Notes: generated by a model not told the origin, from the letters alone. Counted from the stretch's first letter, positions 10,996 through 23,296 are shown. The stretch: 64,000 bases of DNA from Strongyloides papillosus (GCA_005656395.1 SRSI01000079.1:62001-126000), one strand, 5' to 3'. Program-made: numbers and translations.

Positions 10996-12031
10996 ATGTC
11001 AGAATTGAAGAAAAAAAACGAGGAAATATCTTCAGAGATGAGTGAAAAAGATATAAATTCTGAAACAAAAAATGAAGAAAATAATAAGGAAGAAAATAGC
11101 CAAGAAGAAAGTAAACAAGTGGAGAATGATAATAATATAGAGGAGGAAGAAGACAATAAAGAAGATGGGAATAATAAATGGTTTAGTAATAATAGCATGT
11201 GGGGATTTTCGATGATGAATAAAGCTTTAAACACCACAATGAAAAAGGTAATTACATTATTCTTATTCTTTGAGTACTATGATGATTTAGACTATGGAAA
11301 CATTTGAATCTGTCAAATCAGATTTTAGTGAGCTTTCAAAAGAGATTAACAAGCAAATGACTTCTACAACAGAGGCATTATCTAAACAGGTTGAAAATAT
11401 ATCTAATATTATTGATAACCAATTGGGTATTGATGAGAAATCTGAAACCGAGGAAGATGAAGAGGTGGAAGAGAAAGAAAAACCAGAGGAACCATTTTCA
11501 CTAGTACCACCAATAAACTTCGAATGGGTGTCAAAAATAACAGATACAGTGAAAAAAACACTAACTATTGAAGATACAACAGAGGACGAGGAGAACTTTG
11601 AAAAAGAGGTTGTTCTTGAAGATGAAAATAAATATAAACTTGACAAAATTCATTTTTCACCTTCGCTTAGCGATGGTAAAATATTCCTCCAGGGAATGGA
11701 TAATGATTTCGAAAAATTTTGTGATACCTTTGAATTGGAGGATAAAGTTGATGAAATTTCTGCCATTTTAAGTCAAAAACCAGATATCACAGATAAATAT
11801 TCCAGGCTCGTTCCAAATATCATGGATGAACTCGGTTTCTGGATGAGATACTATTACGAGATACAAAAAATCAAAGCAAGTCAAAAAAACTTAACCCGAA
11901 ATGAAAGTTCTGAAGATGACTCAGATGTAATCATGCTACCCTCCTCAAATGAAACGACCAAAACAAAAGAATCACTCAATAACGAGGAGGACGAGACATG
12001 GAGTGTATGTAGTTCAGCCAAAAATGAATAG
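10996..12031 (+). CDS. SYAP1: SYAP1-like BSD-domain protein
   Basis: Two exons (10996-11247, 11291-12031) with a 43-bp intron encode 330 residues. The first ~60 residues are very Glu/Asn/Lys-rich. A WGFSMMNKALNTTMKK segment and an amphipathic helical stretch follow, with many acidic residues to about 190. The C-terminal half holds a BSD domain: F-E-K-F-C-D-T-F, then E-I-S-A-I-L near its middle and SRLVPNIMDELGFWMRYYYE, matching the family's L-V-P...F-W-x-R-Y-Y/F core. Synapse-associated proteins of this type (fly Sap47, mammalian SYAP1) are cytosolic or membrane-associated and linked to synaptic plasticity and Akt signalling; the molecular activity is unclear. It converges on the potassium-channel gene with only 75 bp between stop codons. 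Confidence 0.85.
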
Positions 12032-12106
12032 TAATTATATATTTATATTTTAACATTCATAATAACTTTAAACTAATTTGAGATCGTATTAAACAATTTA
12101 GAAGAG

Positions 12107-14024
12107 TTATTTTTTGTTTGGAAATTGCACTAGTGATGTTTTTTTCTTTATTGTACCACTCTCGCCCCCTGGATAATGGGTTCCCGTATTTTGATATATC
12201 AATTCACCATTTAACATTCTTCTTAAACTTAGTGGAGTATTGGCGTGGCTCATGCTGTACCAACTTCTTGCGTCATCTAAACTGGCTGTTGCTCCACTGT
12301 CTTTGTGATTTTTGAACATGTTTGTTAGTGTTTCGTTGCTGTAACCGTAACTGACATCGTTGTAAGCTACGGATATTAGTGATCCGTCACAGGGTGATGA
12401 GTATATGGATATGATATCGTTTTTATCTATAGGTGTTGTACAGTTATCGTATGGTGACATAGGATTTGGTTCTGGTTGTGTATCTGTTTGACAAGAACTA
12501 GTAATCATCATTGAATCTTTTTTAGTTTCAACTTTATCATCATTATCTAATGGTTCAAAATCATCTGGAGTAAGAATTTTATGCAGAAGAGTAGTTCTTA
12601 AATGATATGACATATTACCGGTTTTCCTTAAATTTGATAACTTTCTTTGTAAAGATTTTTTCGGAGCAAGTTTAAAATGATTAGATCTCTTTGCTGGTTT
12701 AACTTCAAGATCCTCTTTCTCCTCATCATCACCCTCAACAAAACCAATTTCTTTAATCAAATTTCCCTCTATCCAAGTTTTGAAAATTTTCGACCCCCAA
12801 TCTTTTAATCTATAACCTTTACTATGTTTTTTTTTCTCACTTTTAAAATGAAGATCATTTTTATCATCTTTAAAAATCACAATATCATTGTTTTTATTTT
12901 TTTGATGGCCGAGCTTTTCAATTTCATTTATATAATCATTCAACAAATCATTCAATAATTTCTCAATTGCCGTTTGAATTAAATTAATACACATAGATAA
13001 TAATGCCAATCCTATTAAAATTAATAAAAAATTAACAAATATCATGTCAAATTTTGATGGTACAATATCCCCTAGTCCAACAGTTGATATACTAACAAAA
13101 AAGAAGTAGACAGATGTAAGATAAGGCCATTCTGTTTCCCAGATACAGAATAATGCTGCGGACAGTGCTATCCAAAGAATCATAATGAGGAGTGCTAGAA
13201 AAATTGGGAAATCTTCTACCTCCTCCACTTCTTCGTCGACCACAGAAGTTTCAACAAATGTATCAGAATCTACTTTCTCAGAAACCGTTGCAATAGAATC
13301 AATATTTTTCCCTAGTTTTGTTGACGCTCTTCTTATCAACTAAAGTAAATATAATTTGAAAAGAGTTTTTATATCAAAATACTTACATTCCTTTTGGCAG
13401 ATGGTAATTGTTTTCTTGCATACATATAGTGTTGATATATTTTTGTTAATGTTTCACTCATAATTTTACCTATTTTTTTGAGAATAATTAAAAATAACGG
13501 AATACCTATCATAATATATATAATTGAGGCTAATTTTCCAGAGTTTGTCTTGGCAACTGGATTTCCATACCCTATAGTTGTGTATAACTGGCCAGCATAA
13601 AACATAGAACCCATTATCGTCCATGGGCTAGGACCCATACGATCCTCTATTACATCAGTTAAATTTAGATGATCAACAAAAAATAATATAGAATCTCGTA
13701 TTAGAAATCTTTGATAAGTTGTATTGACACCATTTGATTGACCATCATCATTTGATGGAACATTATTTGGACATTGTATTTTTAGCAATCTATTGACAAC
13801 CTAACAATAACTATAAAAAATTTATCATCAAAACTTACTTCACTAAATGCATACTCAGTTTTTTCTCTAAACAATAAACGTTGTTTTTGATCTTTTTCTA
13901 ACTCTAGGTTTCGAAAAATTACTGCTCCTAGTAAGGTGTATGATATTAACAGGACCAGGGGCCATGTAATACCAAAAATGTTACTATAATATAATTTTCT
14001 TATCCTGTATAGCAATAAATTCAT
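12107..14024 (-). CDS. Two-pore-domain potassium channel (TWK family)
   Basis: Three exons (14024-13839, 13800-13387, 13339-12107) with 38-bp and 47-bp introns give 610 residues. Topology is that of a K2P leak channel in the plasma membrane: TM1 about 18-37, first pore with TTIGYGN (GYG at 139-141), TM2 about 150-172, TM3 about 244-267, second pore with STVGLGD (GLG 288-290), TM4 about 297-322. GYG in pore 1 and GLG in pore 2 are the usual K2P selectivity filters. The loop before pore 1 has an extracellular Asn-Thr-Thr and Asn-Leu-Thr glycosylation sequon. The ~290-residue cytoplasmic tail is charged and Ser/Thr-rich, without a domain I recognise. I start at ATG 14024 because CAATTTAG precedes it by one base (trans-splice acceptor); the longer frame opens only at TTG. 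Gating stimulus cannot be read from sequence. Confidence 0.92.
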
Positions 14025-15452
14025 TCTAAATTGTCTTATCTCTTTCAAAAAATTGTTAAAATTAAATTTTAAAAAAAATTTTGGAATTGAAAGATTATAC
14101 AAAATTGTTTACAATGTAATATGCTTATCTTGATGCATATAGTATATGATATCAATAAAATAGTAAACCAAGAGCAATTATAATTATAAATAAATTACTC
14201 AAGTGGTTATAGGAAATGTAGTTGTTGGAAAATTCATCAAAAATTAATATTTTTAAGTCATATGGCAAAATTTTCACTTGTACCTAAAAGTTAAGTGCTA
14301 TGAAGCTAAAATGAAGAGCATTAAATATTACTTTAACGAAGATTATTGTGAAAATTAAATTATAGTAAATAATATCAATAAAACTTTACATTTGCTCAAT
14401 ATTATAGAAATATTTTTTTATTTTATGATATTGGATATTTTAATTAAATCCTAAGTTTCAATAACATCTGGAATTTGAGTTTTCAGAGGAATGTGAGAAA
14501 TTTAGTTAATGAAAAACAATGCAGTTTGTTTTTTATGATAATAATAGATATTTTCATATAGTGAATATTAAAAAACAAGGTAACAAATTTAAAATTAATT
14601 AATATTATACTGCTGAAATATTTGATTTTATGAATTAATCAAACGATGGGCTGCTGTCGAAATTAAAAAAAAGATTTGAAAAACAAAATAAATATATATT
14701 ATGAAATATCCACATATTATGGGGCGTAAAGAAAACAAATTATTATCTTTTAAGATGTATATCATTCAATCATATTTCAATAATAATCCAATCTGATATC
14801 TCTAGGAAATGTACTTTGACAAAAAGTAGTAAAATGATTGGAATAATTGTGAACTATTATCTTTAATCGTAATAATATTAAAGAAAGGGTTGACCAGATC
14901 TAATAATTTAACGAAAAAAGAAAAACTAAAGTAATTCTGTTCCTTAAAAACATTTTAAGTGCTAACGACTTTTGAAATAGGTTAGATTACTTTTTAGATA
15001 TTTTATTGTTCTTAAAATAATACAAATTCATTTTGGTTATGGGATTAAAAGGTACATTCTATAGAAACATTAGATTGTCTATAGAATTTTTATTATCTTT
15101 TATCATCCAATTAAATAATGATTCCTTTAAGCTTTTATGTATCTTTTATATATTACGCATCTTCTTTTTAAAACTTTAAACATACTTTAATTTATTTCCA
15201 TCCATCTTTAACAAATGAGTTTACAAATATTAAAAGGAGAAAGTTAAAATTTTTTTATTATCTAATTTTCTTTATTAAAATTGTCATTAAAGAAAGGTAA
15301 ATTGTTAAAATGATGATAGCAAGAACCTCACTCTGTCAAAAAAAAATAGATGTAAGTAAGTCATTTTGATTTATAATGGTTGATTTAATCGTTATTTAAT
15401 AATGCCATTAGTATAACAAGTTGAAGTGGTAAATTTTTAATGATCTTGGTTA
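14025..15452. other. Intergenic region, no gene seen
   Basis: AT-rich DNA upstream of the channel gene and downstream of the glycine-rich peptide gene. It must contain the channel promoter, but no clear element stands out. Confidence 0.5.
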
Positions 15453-15695
15453 TTAACGTCTTCCAAATCCTCCGCCACCAAAGCTTCCACCACCAAAACC
15501 TCCACCACCCATTGGCATACCTCCACCCATTCCGCCACCATAACTGCTTCCTCCGTAACTACTTCCTCCATAACTGTTTCCTCCGTAACCTCCACTCATG
15601 GGCATTGGTTCTGGCATTGGTCTACCATATCCGGGCCTTGAATATACAGGACTACACAATAAAATAATAGCAAAAACAAAAGTTATAATAAGCAT
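15453..15695 (-). CDS. Secreted glycine/tyrosine-rich small protein
   Basis: This single-exon gene encodes 80 residues. Residues 1-19 (LIITFVFAIILLCSPVYS) are a typical signal peptide. The mature part begins RPGYGRP, then PMPEPMPM, then GGYGG / SYGGSSYGG / GGGFGG repeats, ending GGFGRR. Composition resembles nematode secreted YGG-type peptides (antimicrobial nlp/cnc classes) or cuticle-associated glycine-rich proteins; I cannot separate these. The C-terminal F-G-R-R could yield an amidated Phe after basic trimming, but this is weak in a Gly-rich protein. Real gene status is supported by the clean signal peptide and the non-AT-driven composition. Confidence 0.8.
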   Translation of the reverse strand: MLIITFVFAIILLCSPVYSRPGYGRPMPEPMPMSGGYGGNSYGGSSYGGSSYGGGMGGGMPMGGGGFGGGSFGGGGFGRR

Positions 15696-18600
15696 AGCAA
15701 AGTTAAATTAATTTAACATATACTCCAAAAAGTGAAACATCCAATTATTTATACAAAATATTTGATACAAAATAAATTGTTTTTACTAAAACAATAAAAA
15801 TTTTTAAGTCTCCAACAAGTTAATTAAAAATATAATCAGGTTTTATTGTACAATTTTCACATGTTAAAAACATCTCAAATACAAATGAACCTTTGACATT
15901 GAATATTTCTTAAGTTTAAAAAAGCTAATATTGTCTGTAGATTGATGGTAATTTTTTATTAAAACTTTACAATTACCTTCCGTAAAAAAGCAAATGACGT
16001 CTAGGTGAATGTGATTTTTGCTGTTTTTTTAATCAAATAAACAACCATCAATTATCAAATAAATTTTGTTTTATAACTTTGCTTAAAGCTTTTTATCAAA
16101 CGTTTGGATGTTGATAAATCTTCTGTTTATTTTTTTAAATTGTATACATAAAAATAATAATTAGTTGCAGATTGAGGATATCATAAAAAAATGGAGATTT
16201 TTAATGTTTACTTATCAATTTGATAAACTAAGAATGTAATTTGGTAAGTGCAAACAATAAACAATCGCTAAAATATGTTTTTAATGATAAATTTTTAATT
16301 ATTTTGATTATCAATATTAAAACATTATTTTTGGTTTGTAAACAATAAATTGGTTTAAAAAATATTTATTAATAGGTATATAACGGAGGTAAAGTTTAAG
16401 ATTATTTAGATATCAAATAATTGATGGTAATTAAATATATCAAAGAAGTTATATTTTATGTGCTTTTGTGAAAAAATCTCATATGTTCACTTAATTTATT
16501 AAGATAATTTAAAAATTTTATTAGTTACACTTTGAATATTGCAATCATTTTATTAAAATAATAATCTTTTACGCACCTACAAATATCATTCTAAAATATG
16601 CATATAAATTGCAATTATTTTCAAAGTCTGTATTTAGTGAATAGATATAAAAAATATACGAAAATATTATAACATTCTACCATTCTATTACATTGAAAAG
16701 AAATTTTCATCTTTGGAATGGATTGGTGTCTGTAATTTTGTTGCAAATCAAGTAGTTTAAAAAATGAAGAATATAATAAATATCATAAATTATTTAAAAA
16801 TTAATTTTATTATGATAAAAAAATAATAAATCAAATATTTATAAATACATTGCAGCATTTGGGTATTGATGATACCATAATAACTGAATTGAATAGATTT
16901 TTGTATAATAATATGTTTTAAAGAAAATTTTTATGAATAAATATATTTATTTAAATTTTATTGAGAACAAACATTGGGTGTTTAAGTGTAAATAGATATT
17001 AAAATTACTTATTTTGGTACCAATCAACCGGAATTTTGTATTTTCTATTAATAGGATAAGTTATTACAAATTAATATTCATTATAAATACTTATAAATCA
17101 CATCAAAAACAACATTTTTTTTTGGCATAAAATTAAATCATTAATGACAATTTCTTCTACCAACTCTAAAAGATCATACAAATATTGAATATAATATTCA
17201 ACCATTAATGAAAAAGTGAAATAGTAGTAATTACAATCTCATTTAAATATCACAATTTAATTTTACAATACAATACAATACTGATTCGTTAATTCTATTC
17301 ATTCAATTTTTTTATTCTAGTTGTATTGTCTTCACCATCTACAACATTAATAACAGTTCACTTATATAGGACAAACTCAAAGCATCGTACATTAATCTAA
17401 CACAGAGACTAGCAAACTCATATTATATAAATGCTATTCTGTGCAGCATATTCAATAAAAATATAGGTCGCCTCTCTCAAAAGGAATAGTGTTGTGGTTT
17501 TGGTTTGCTAAATGCTAAAGCATATGTCAATCGACAAGCTGTAACTATATTTTTAGATAGATACACTTTTTATAAAGATTTTGCTTCTTCATCTGTTTTA
17601 CCTTATTACAATTTTTATATGTATTCCCTCCGAAATATCTTTTTGTGTTTATTGATTTGTTTCGAAATTGTTTTACTAAGAATGTATTAGGCAGCAAATA
17701 TTTAATAGGATATATCAAAGTTGACTGCAGCATACCGCGAATGTGCTTATGTGAAATATATGTGCATTTTGCAGGATGTATTCCATGCGCTCATATCAAT
17801 AATGTGTGATTATATTTTTTTAATATCCCTAATAACTTGATTATATCCTACTGTGCCATCACAGATTTTAGTATTATTTTTATTAAATTAAAATTTTGCT
17901 TAATAATTATGTGAATGATAATATATATTAATTTTGTGGTATGCATGTCTGACTTTAAATTTATGATTACAAATAAAAATCATGAGACTAACTTTTTGCT
18001 ACTAATTTCGTAATCTACGTTGCTTTATTTTGTGTAATCAAAAAATATTTTTTCTTTTAAAAATTTTTATAAACTTTTATGTTGCGTTGTCATTAGATTT
18101 TTTTATTTTTATGATACCGTTGTACTTTTATGTAGATTTTTTTATTGTACTTTTTGTTGTGATTCTTCGAAAAGGATAATCATGTGCGAAAGCATTAGTC
18201 ATTTTATGGCGTTTCTTAGTAACACATTCTTCTTTAGTTTGTATTTAAATTTATTGCTATTAGATTTTTCTTTAGTTGTTTTTATATATTTAATAGTTAT
18301 TTTGTTTTTCAATTTAAAAAGTGTTTATTTTAATTATGTTTGGAATGTTTTATGTTGTTGTATGTGAAAAGTTACTCCATTTATTATCACTAAAATACAT
18401 ATCATATGGAGGAAATTAAATATAAAATAAAGTCTAAAATTAGAAATTTACATGTAAACATGACATAATCACACTAGTAGCATATAATAATTAACTGATG
18501 GCACTGATTTTGTACAATGCACGAGAATGAGGTGTTGGAAACATGACTACGCATCCAAAATTTCTTTTGTATGTATGTCTGTGATTTTCAACTTCTCCTT

Positions 18601-18802
18601 TACTTGATGTAGTTGGTGACTAGTTGAGAAGAGACAAAAATTGAGCGCTCCCCTGCTACACTACTCAATTTAGCAGGCTAACTATATTATTTAAGCTATT
18701 CGAATCGATTGTCTTTTGCTGACAAAACTTTTTATCACTATTGTAATTATTATTTTCTTCTACAGTTATTTATATTATATTTGATTATTATAGATTCATA
18801 AT
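15696..18802. other. Long intergenic region upstream of the zinc-finger gene
   Basis: No protein-like reading frame was found. Most is AT-rich. A less AT-rich block at about 18500-18720 lies just before the gene at 18803 and is the best candidate for its promoter or a 5' untranslated exon. Confidence 0.45.
15745..15758 (-). promoter_or_regulatory. TATA-box-like site of the glycine-rich peptide gene
   Basis: On the minus strand the sequence reads GTATAAATAATTGG about 55 bases before the start codon. Position and sequence suit a TATA box for a short-leader gene, but TATA-like words are common in this AT-rich DNA. Confidence 0.35.
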
Positions 18803-21589
18803 ATGTCACTTGATGATATGAGTTATAATGGTACTGTTGATAAAGCAACAAATGATGTTACTAATGCAATACTGAGATTTTTATCACAACCTTTATCAGC
18901 AGAGGATACCTCATTTTCACTATTTAATGGATCATTTGATTTTCCTAATAACATCACATCTTCATCAGAATCATCGGTGGTGGATGGTTTCCCATCACAC
19001 AAGAAATACAAAACACTAAAAACATTCTCAACATTTAATGAAGGTGAAGAGTATGTGAAAAGTTTAAAAATCTTAAGATGTAAATCTCAATATCCTGGTA
19101 GAGCTTTAAAAACGTTCCAGTATGCTTGCAAAATAAAAGATTGTAAATATTATGCATTATTAAGGACGGAGAAGGATGGTAGAACAGCTATACTTCAAGT
19201 TAATAATGAATTTCATTCTCATACTATTAAAGATCTTGAGGAACAGCAAGTTAATCCTAAGAAACCAAAATTAGATATGTGTGAGAAGGCTTTAGAGGTG
19301 GCGATGTCATTAAAGAAATCTGGTATGTCTATTAAAGATATTCATAAGAAGCTTGAAGAAGATGCGAAAAGTGGTGTTTTATCATTTAGAGGAGATGAAA
19401 TGCAGTTGAAGCATAAACTTTATAAACAATCATTAAAAGATTCCTCTTCATCAATCTCAAATAACATAAACATCGTAGAAAATATTTTTGGGAAAAGCAG
19501 CTATGACATAACTGTGGAGGAGTACGCCCACGATCCATGTGTAAAAGTCTTCCACACCTGGGAGGAAGGTCAAGAATACATTAAAAATTTGAAAATTCTT
19601 AGATGTAAATCTACTTACCCCAAGCGTATTGTTAGAAAGACACATCAATTTGTTTGTAGAATAAGAGATTGTAACTATAGTGCAATGCTTAAGATGACAG
19701 GACGTGATTCTGTCTCAATTTTACGAGGTAATTATCCTACTCACGATCATACTGCTGATAATGTGGAGGAACATAATATGATTAAGAAAAGGAAAATAGA
19801 TATATGTCCGAAGGCTTTGGAGATAGCTTCTACTATGAAGAAGGCTGGTTTTAAGTTGTGTGATATTGAAAGTAAATTGAAAGCTGAAGATGAGAAAGGG
19901 AATGTTATTTTTAAGAGTGGTATACATCAATTAAGAAATAAGTTATATAAAAATGGTAAAAATGAAATTGAGAGGTCATCAGATACTTTTATTGATTTAA
20001 TTCGTACCTTTAATCCTTCCATCCCATCAAGTGAGAAGGAATCTTCTGTAATAAGTAATAATGGATCAATTTCCGTTGATGAGAATCAACAAAATAACTT
20101 TGATGAGTTAATTTTTAATAATTCAAATTGTATGGATGTATCAGGAGATAAGTTATTTAGTACCTCAGAATTGGATAGTATTTGTTCTGGTAATTCATTA
20201 ATTAAAGTTTTTGATACTTGGGAAAAAGGTGAAAAATATGTACAAGATTTAAAAGTTTTTAGAAGAAGGAGTACTTACCCTTCCTCGACAAGGAAATCTT
20301 ATCAATATGTTTGTAAAATTGAAGATTGTAAATATTCTTTGATATTAAAAAGTGCCAAAGAAGGTAATAACTGTATTTTAAAGGCTAATTCTTTAACTCA
20401 TGAACATAATGCTGATAATATGAATGATTATTTACCAATGAAAAAGAAGGCATTTGAGTTGTCGGATAAAGGTTTAGAAATAGCAATCGAGCTTAAGAGA
20501 AATGGTTTGCAATACTCGGAGATTCATGAATTTCTGGAGAATGAGGCTAAGAAAGGGAAAATTGTCTACAGAGGTGATTGTAAAATGTTAAGAAGTAGAC
20601 TTAGTAGAATGAAAGATAAAGTCAAGACAGAAGCAGGAAATGATAATGGTCCTGTTTCGTTGGAATCAATTACCTCTCAATTATTTAATAATGAATTACT
20701 AAAATTAAGTAACACTGAAAACAATAGTAAAATGGAAGTAGATGAATGCCATCCCCCAATAAAAAATGAAACAACTGAAAGTATTGTAAATTTATTGTCA
20801 AATTTCCAGGCATGTGTGTCATCTAAAGAAAATTCAAGTCCAGGTTGTAGTAAATCAGACAACACCTACCTTGACAATACCTCTTTATTAAATGAATCAA
20901 ATAATTCCAAAATATCCTTTGAACATGTAAAAGTATTCGACTCCTGGGAACAAGGTGAAGAGTACATAAAGTCAATGAAAATCCTCCGTTGTAAAAGTAA
21001 ATACCCAAAAAGGCAGAGGCGTTCTCACCAGTATGTTTGTCGAATGCGTGATTGTAGGTTCTCAATTATGCTTAAGATGAGTGAGAATGAAAAGTGTATA
21101 CTAAGAGCAAATAGTGTCAATCACGAACATACAGATGAGGATTTAAAGAGTATTAATTCTATAAAAGTTAGGAAATTGGAGATTTGTGATAAAGCTTTTG
21201 AGATGGCAAAGAAGTATAGGCTTGATGGTATGAGTGTCAAAGAGATACACAAAGTTTTGGAGCATGAAAAACAGATGAATCCAAGTATATGTTATAATTT
21301 AAATGAGGGACAATTGAGGAATAAATTTAATACAGCTGGTTTATTAAAAGAACATTCAAAGGAACCATTTAATACTCTTTCATTTTTCGGGGATGCTTTA
21401 TCACTCTTTCAAAACATCAATTCTCAAAGTAATTCTCTTCCATTATCATTGAATGGAAGCGAGTCACAACAAAAGGATGCAATGTGCATTGACTCAAACA
21501 ATCATGAAACGCCACAAATTGATCAATTGGATTTTAGCAAATTAATTGGAAGTCTCTTCAACCTAAATCCACCTGCATCAGCAATATAA
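18803..21589 (+). CDS. Protein with four tandem WRKY/FLYWCH-like zinc-finger modules
   Basis: An intronless 928-residue frame begins ten bases after a TATTATAG acceptor. It contains four copies of a ~70-residue unit at about 73-140, 248-317, 468-537 and 710-778. Each copy has D/T-W-E-x-G-x-x-Y near the start (F for W in copy 1), then R-x-K/R-S-x-Y-P, then C-K/R-x-x-D-C, and a terminal H-x-H (or H-S-H-T). This C-x4-C...HxH spacing is that of the WRKY-GCM1/FLYWCH/FAR1 zinc-finger clan, which binds DNA and often derives from MULE transposases. Each finger is followed by a ~60-residue helical module (K-x-L-E-x-A...G-x-x-x-x-x-I-H-x-x-L-E) ending in basic K-L-Y-K. The linkers are Asn/Ser-rich. No transposase catalytic domain is present. 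Likely a nuclear DNA-binding protein (inference). An AATAAA lies near 21621. Confidence 0.8.
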   Translation: MSLDDMSYNGTVDKATNDVTNAILRFLSQPLSAEDTSFSLFNGSFDFPNNITSSSESSVVDGFPSHKKYKTLKTFSTFNEGEEYVKSLKILRCKSQYPGRALKTFQYACKIKDCKYYALLRTEKDGRTAILQVNNEFHSHTIKDLEEQQVNPKKPKLDMCEKALEVAMSLKKSGMSIKDIHKKLEEDAKSGVLSFRGDEMQLKHKLYKQSLKDSSSSISNNINIVENIFGKSSYDITVEEYAHDPCVKVFHTWEEGQEYIKNLKILRCKSTYPKRIVRKTHQFVCRIRDCNYSAMLKMTGRDSVSILRGNYPTHDHTADNVEEHNMIKKRKIDICPKALEIASTMKKAGFKLCDIESKLKAEDEKGNVIFKSGIHQLRNKLYKNGKNEIERSSDTFIDLIRTFNPSIPSSEKESSVISNNGSISVDENQQNNFDELIFNNSNCMDVSGDKLFSTSELDSICSGNSLIKVFDTWEKGEKYVQDLKVFRRRSTYPSSTRKSYQYVCKIEDCKYSLILKSAKEGNNCILKANSLTHEHNADNMNDYLPMKKKAFELSDKGLEIAIELKRNGLQYSEIHEFLENEAKKGKIVYRGDCKMLRSRLSRMKDKVKTEAGNDNGPVSLESITSQLFNNELLKLSNTENNSKMEVDECHPPIKNETTESIVNLLSNFQACVSSKENSSPGCSKSDNTYLDNTSLLNESNNSKISFEHVKVFDSWEQGEEYIKSMKILRCKSKYPKRQRRSHQYVCRMRDCRFSIMLKMSENEKCILRANSVNHEHTDEDLKSINSIKVRKLEICDKAFEMAKKYRLDGMSVKEIHKVLEHEKQMNPSICYNLNEGQLRNKFNTAGLLKEHSKEPFNTLSFFGDALSLFQNINSQSNSLPLSLNGSESQQKDAMCIDSNNHETPQIDQLDFSKLIGSLFNLNPPASAI

Positions 21590-21835
21590 ATAGGTGTTGT
21601 AAATTTTGATATTTTTATTTAATAAACATAAAACTTTCTGTTCAATTTCCTTGGTTGCCGTTTCTCAAGCCTTAAAATAAAGAAATAATAATTTATTTTA
21701 ATATTGTTTTCTAGTAATTTTTATTTATTTTTGTTTTTTTTGTAATCATTTTTTTTATATAATTTATTTCAATATGATGTATATTATATCATTTTTTTAT
21801 TGTTAATAAAAAAGAAATTAAAGGGTGAATTAAAT
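21590..21835. other. Convergent 3' regions
   Basis: Short spacer between the zinc-finger gene (AATAAA near 21621) and the minus-strand secreted-protein locus. No gene. Confidence 0.4.
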
Positions 21836-22474
21836 TTAACAATAAAAGTTATGTGATTTGTATGTTTTATTTAATATATCTGCTTCCACTTGATCCAGGT
21901 GTATCGATAGATCTTTTGACGATTTTTTAAGTATTGCGTAATTATAGTCTAAATATTTTTGTGTCCCATTAACATCTTTTCTAAAAACAGTAAAGAATCC
22001 TGAAGGTACATGCATATTCATCAAAGGACTAGCAGAAAAAGCATTATTAAAAATCACCAATTCTTCAAAAGCAGCTGCAGTTAAATTTGATTCAATTTGT
22101 TTTTGTGCATCTTTAGCACTATCAGACATTGTTGAGTTATTTATACAAATAATTCTTGATCGTTTTAAATGATTAAATTAATCTTTTTCATGTTTAATGG
22201 ATTGATTGTAAAGTTTCTTTATAATTGTAATTTTTATGTTATTAATTTTTAAACTTACGGTAAGATTTTCAACTTGTCTTTTAAGGTAATCAAAAACGTT
22301 TTGTATGATCTGAGTTCGAGTAATTGTATTGTCATTTTCAATCTCATAGATTCGTTGCCATTGTTCATCGGTTAATGGTTCATGGAAAGGATTGTGCATG
22401 TTGTCATGAGTATAATAATAACGACAATAACATCTTAAAGCAACAGTAACAACAATAAAAATATAATATTTCAT
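21836..22474 (-). CDS. Secreted protein locus, two reading frames, structure unresolved
   Basis: Exon 1 (22474-22259) encodes a signal peptide (KYYIFIVVTVALRCYC) and 50 further residues rich in Tyr, His and Asn, ending at a perfect GTAAGT donor. A second frame (22129-21836, 97 residues from MSDSAKDAQKQ) lies 130 bp downstream. No canonical acceptor joins the two in frame: the best (GATCAAG) leaves them one base out. The second frame's 3' end also shows a conserved tail (KRS...GSRY) in a different frame, paralleled by AKRSTKTTAPRGGRY downstream of the neighbouring paralogue. Either the gene has two small frameshifts or these are two genes, the second without a signal peptide. The signal peptide and upstream region match the 23297-23995 gene, so this is a tandem paralogue. 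Function unknown. Confidence 0.5.
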
Positions 22475-23296
22475 GATTTTAATAATAGAACCTTTTAAAG
22501 CTCTGAAAAAGTTTGTTTTTAATGTGGAATTATCCTCATTTAAATAGATTTCTTGTGTTTGTTCTAAATAGGATTAAATTTGTAAGCATAAACATAAACT
22601 TTTATTCAAAACAAGTAAAACTTATTTAAAAAATGTTACTGATTAAACAAAATAAAAAATTTTTTAGGTAAATAATATATTTTTTTTATTTAAATTTCCA
22701 ATATTTGTTTTTTTTGTGATTCATTTTATCACAAAATACAAATATTTTTACAGACCGAATAGGTTTTTTTTCATAACTAGAGTAAATTCACATTCGACAG
22801 ATCACATTTAGGGCGTAGTACATGTTTTATAACCTTTAAAATTTTAGTAAATGGTCAATAGCCATTCATTATAATGGTTATTTTTTAATTATCCATCGTA
22901 TTCTCATAGAATGATTTCACTAAAAAAATTATAATCACTTTTTTGTCAATAAATTGACCAATTTTCCCCACTCAAGTAAGAAAAAAAAGACATCCTTTAG
23001 TTATCTACTCATTAAGAATCAGTAAAATTTGAGAAAAGTTACGAGAAAGACAAAATTTTTTATCATAATTTTTTCTTAAAGACTTATTGAATTTGATTCG
23101 TATTATATCTTTTTTTAAAAAAATGAATACAACATTAAATTTAGCAATAATTTAGTGATTTATGCATTTTATTATGTGTATCTCCCTCCCCTTGGTGCTG
23201 TTGTTTTGGTAGATCTTTTGGCAATTTCATATATATCATCAAAGTCAAAGTCGCATATTTCTTGTCCTTCTATTCTCAGAATTTCTTACACCAGTA
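22475..23296. other. Spacer with a frameshifted 3' extension of the next gene
   Basis: At 23170-23296 the minus strand continues the repeat of the 23297-23995 gene out of frame (N-N-T-G-V-R-N-S) and then, in a further frame, encodes AKRSTKTTAPRGGRYT before a TAA near 23172. The part at about 22540-22800 resembles 24075-24310, the upstream region of the paralogous gene, so the tandem duplication included the promoter. Confidence 0.5.

Noticed and set aside
11287..11646. Minus-strand Ser/Phe-rich frame
   Set aside because: Shadow of the acidic SYAP1-like coding sequence.
14025..14102. N-terminal extension of the potassium channel
   Set aside because: The extended frame starts at TTG and contains an apparent trans-splice acceptor directly before ATG 14024; the shorter start fits K2P topology.
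15440..15667. Plus-strand frame over the glycine-rich gene
   Set aside because: It is the antisense shadow of the 15453-15695 gene; His/Leu/Tyr composition is what the reverse complement of Gly/Ser codons gives.
18182..18367. 61-codon hydrophobic frame upstream of the zinc-finger gene
   Set aside because: Phe/Leu/Ile-rich composition is what AT-rich DNA gives by chance, and there is no conserved partner or splice context.
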